Shown: piece after piece, positions 5,385 through 5,437 of the stretch
How the letters are laid out: every line of letters begins with the position of its first letter
Position numbering within the stretch: the first letter of the stretch is position 1
Source of the DNA: an uncultured Atopobiaceae bacterium
Lineage (GTDB): Bacteria; Actinomycetota; Coriobacteriia; Coriobacteriales; Atopobiaceae
Length of the DNA stretch: 5,437 nt
Assembly (NCBI GenBank): GCA_947303905.1
Contig: CAMYZR010000124.1
Location: forward strand, 1 to 5,437
Direction: 5' to 3'
Translations under genes and position numbers: made by a program
Notes under the pieces: generated by a model
Told to the model about the DNA's origin: nothing
Databases searched by the model: none
Seen by the model: only the letters and a program-made list of their open reading frames with translations

Positions 5385-5393
5385 TGCTACCAT
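5385..5393 (+). promoter_or_regulatory. Extended -10 promoter of the second TPP riboswitch
   Basis: TGCTACCAT is an extended -10 element (TGN followed by TACCAT, four of six consensus positions). It predicts a transcript start near 5400, exactly where the riboswitch sequence begins. A -35 box is not recognisable, as is allowed for extended -10 promoters. Confidence 0.45.
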
Positions 5394-5399
5394 TACAAC

Positions 5400-5437
5400 T
5401 CGATAGGGGAGCTGGCGCACGCCGGCTGAGATTGGGT
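5400..5437 (+). ncRNA. TPP riboswitch, 5' part, cut by window end
   Basis: AGGGGAGC at the P2/P3 junction is followed by the P3 stem AGCTGGC/GCCGGCT (5410-5416 and 5421-5427, one wobble) with loop GCAC, and by the conserved CTGAGA (5426-5431), then TTGGGT, which starts P3a. This matches the 5' half of the THI box. The 3' half and the controlled gene, expected to be a thiamine biosynthesis or uptake gene on the plus strand, lie outside the window. Confidence 0.85.

Noticed and set aside
1..5437. CRISPR array or toxin-antitoxin pair
   Set aside because: No regularly spaced repeats and no small paired genes are seen on either strand.

Overview
The window looks like accessory or boundary DNA from a GC-rich (about 60% by eye) Gram-positive bacterium. 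The gene types fit a gut or oral actinobacterium of the Coriobacteriia kind (Olsenella, Atopobium or Collinsella-like), but that assignment is inference: no ribosomal or housekeeping marker is present.

Left part (51-3118, minus strand): a compact RiPP (ribosomally made, modified peptide) biosynthesis locus. Transcription runs from right to left through two different radical SAM/SPASM peptide-modifying enzymes (1802-3118, then 410-1801, joined stop-to-start with no gap) and ends, after a 140-base spacer, with a 72-residue precursor (51-269). The precursor has a Nif11-like leader ending in a double glycine and a 15-residue core with four cysteines. The enzymes probably install thioether or related crosslinks in the core. 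No protease/transporter is visible; it may lie beyond base 1.

Middle (3119-3735): a 617-base intergenic region with no convincing gene but much regulatory structure on the plus strand. It holds a TPP (THI-box) riboswitch at about 3391-3486, a strong intrinsic terminator at 3487-3516, and an operator-like 42-base inverted repeat with a -10 box just upstream of the next gene. The riboswitch keeps its pyrimidine-binding half but its pyrophosphate-binding half is not canonical. Its CTGAGA core can pair with the terminator hairpin, giving a plausible ligand-controlled terminator/antiterminator switch.

Right part (3736-5181, plus strand): one gene for an AlbA_2 (Schlafen-type)/HATPase_c_4/winged-helix regulator of the COG2865 type, likely autoregulated through the inverted repeat.

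Right edge (5182-5437): a GC hairpin, several short inverted and direct repeats, an extended -10 promoter and the first part of a second, canonical-looking TPP riboswitch that is cut by the window end and should control a thiamine gene outside the window. The AlbA_2 gene therefore sits between two TPP switches in the same orientation, and no thiamine gene is visible after the first one.
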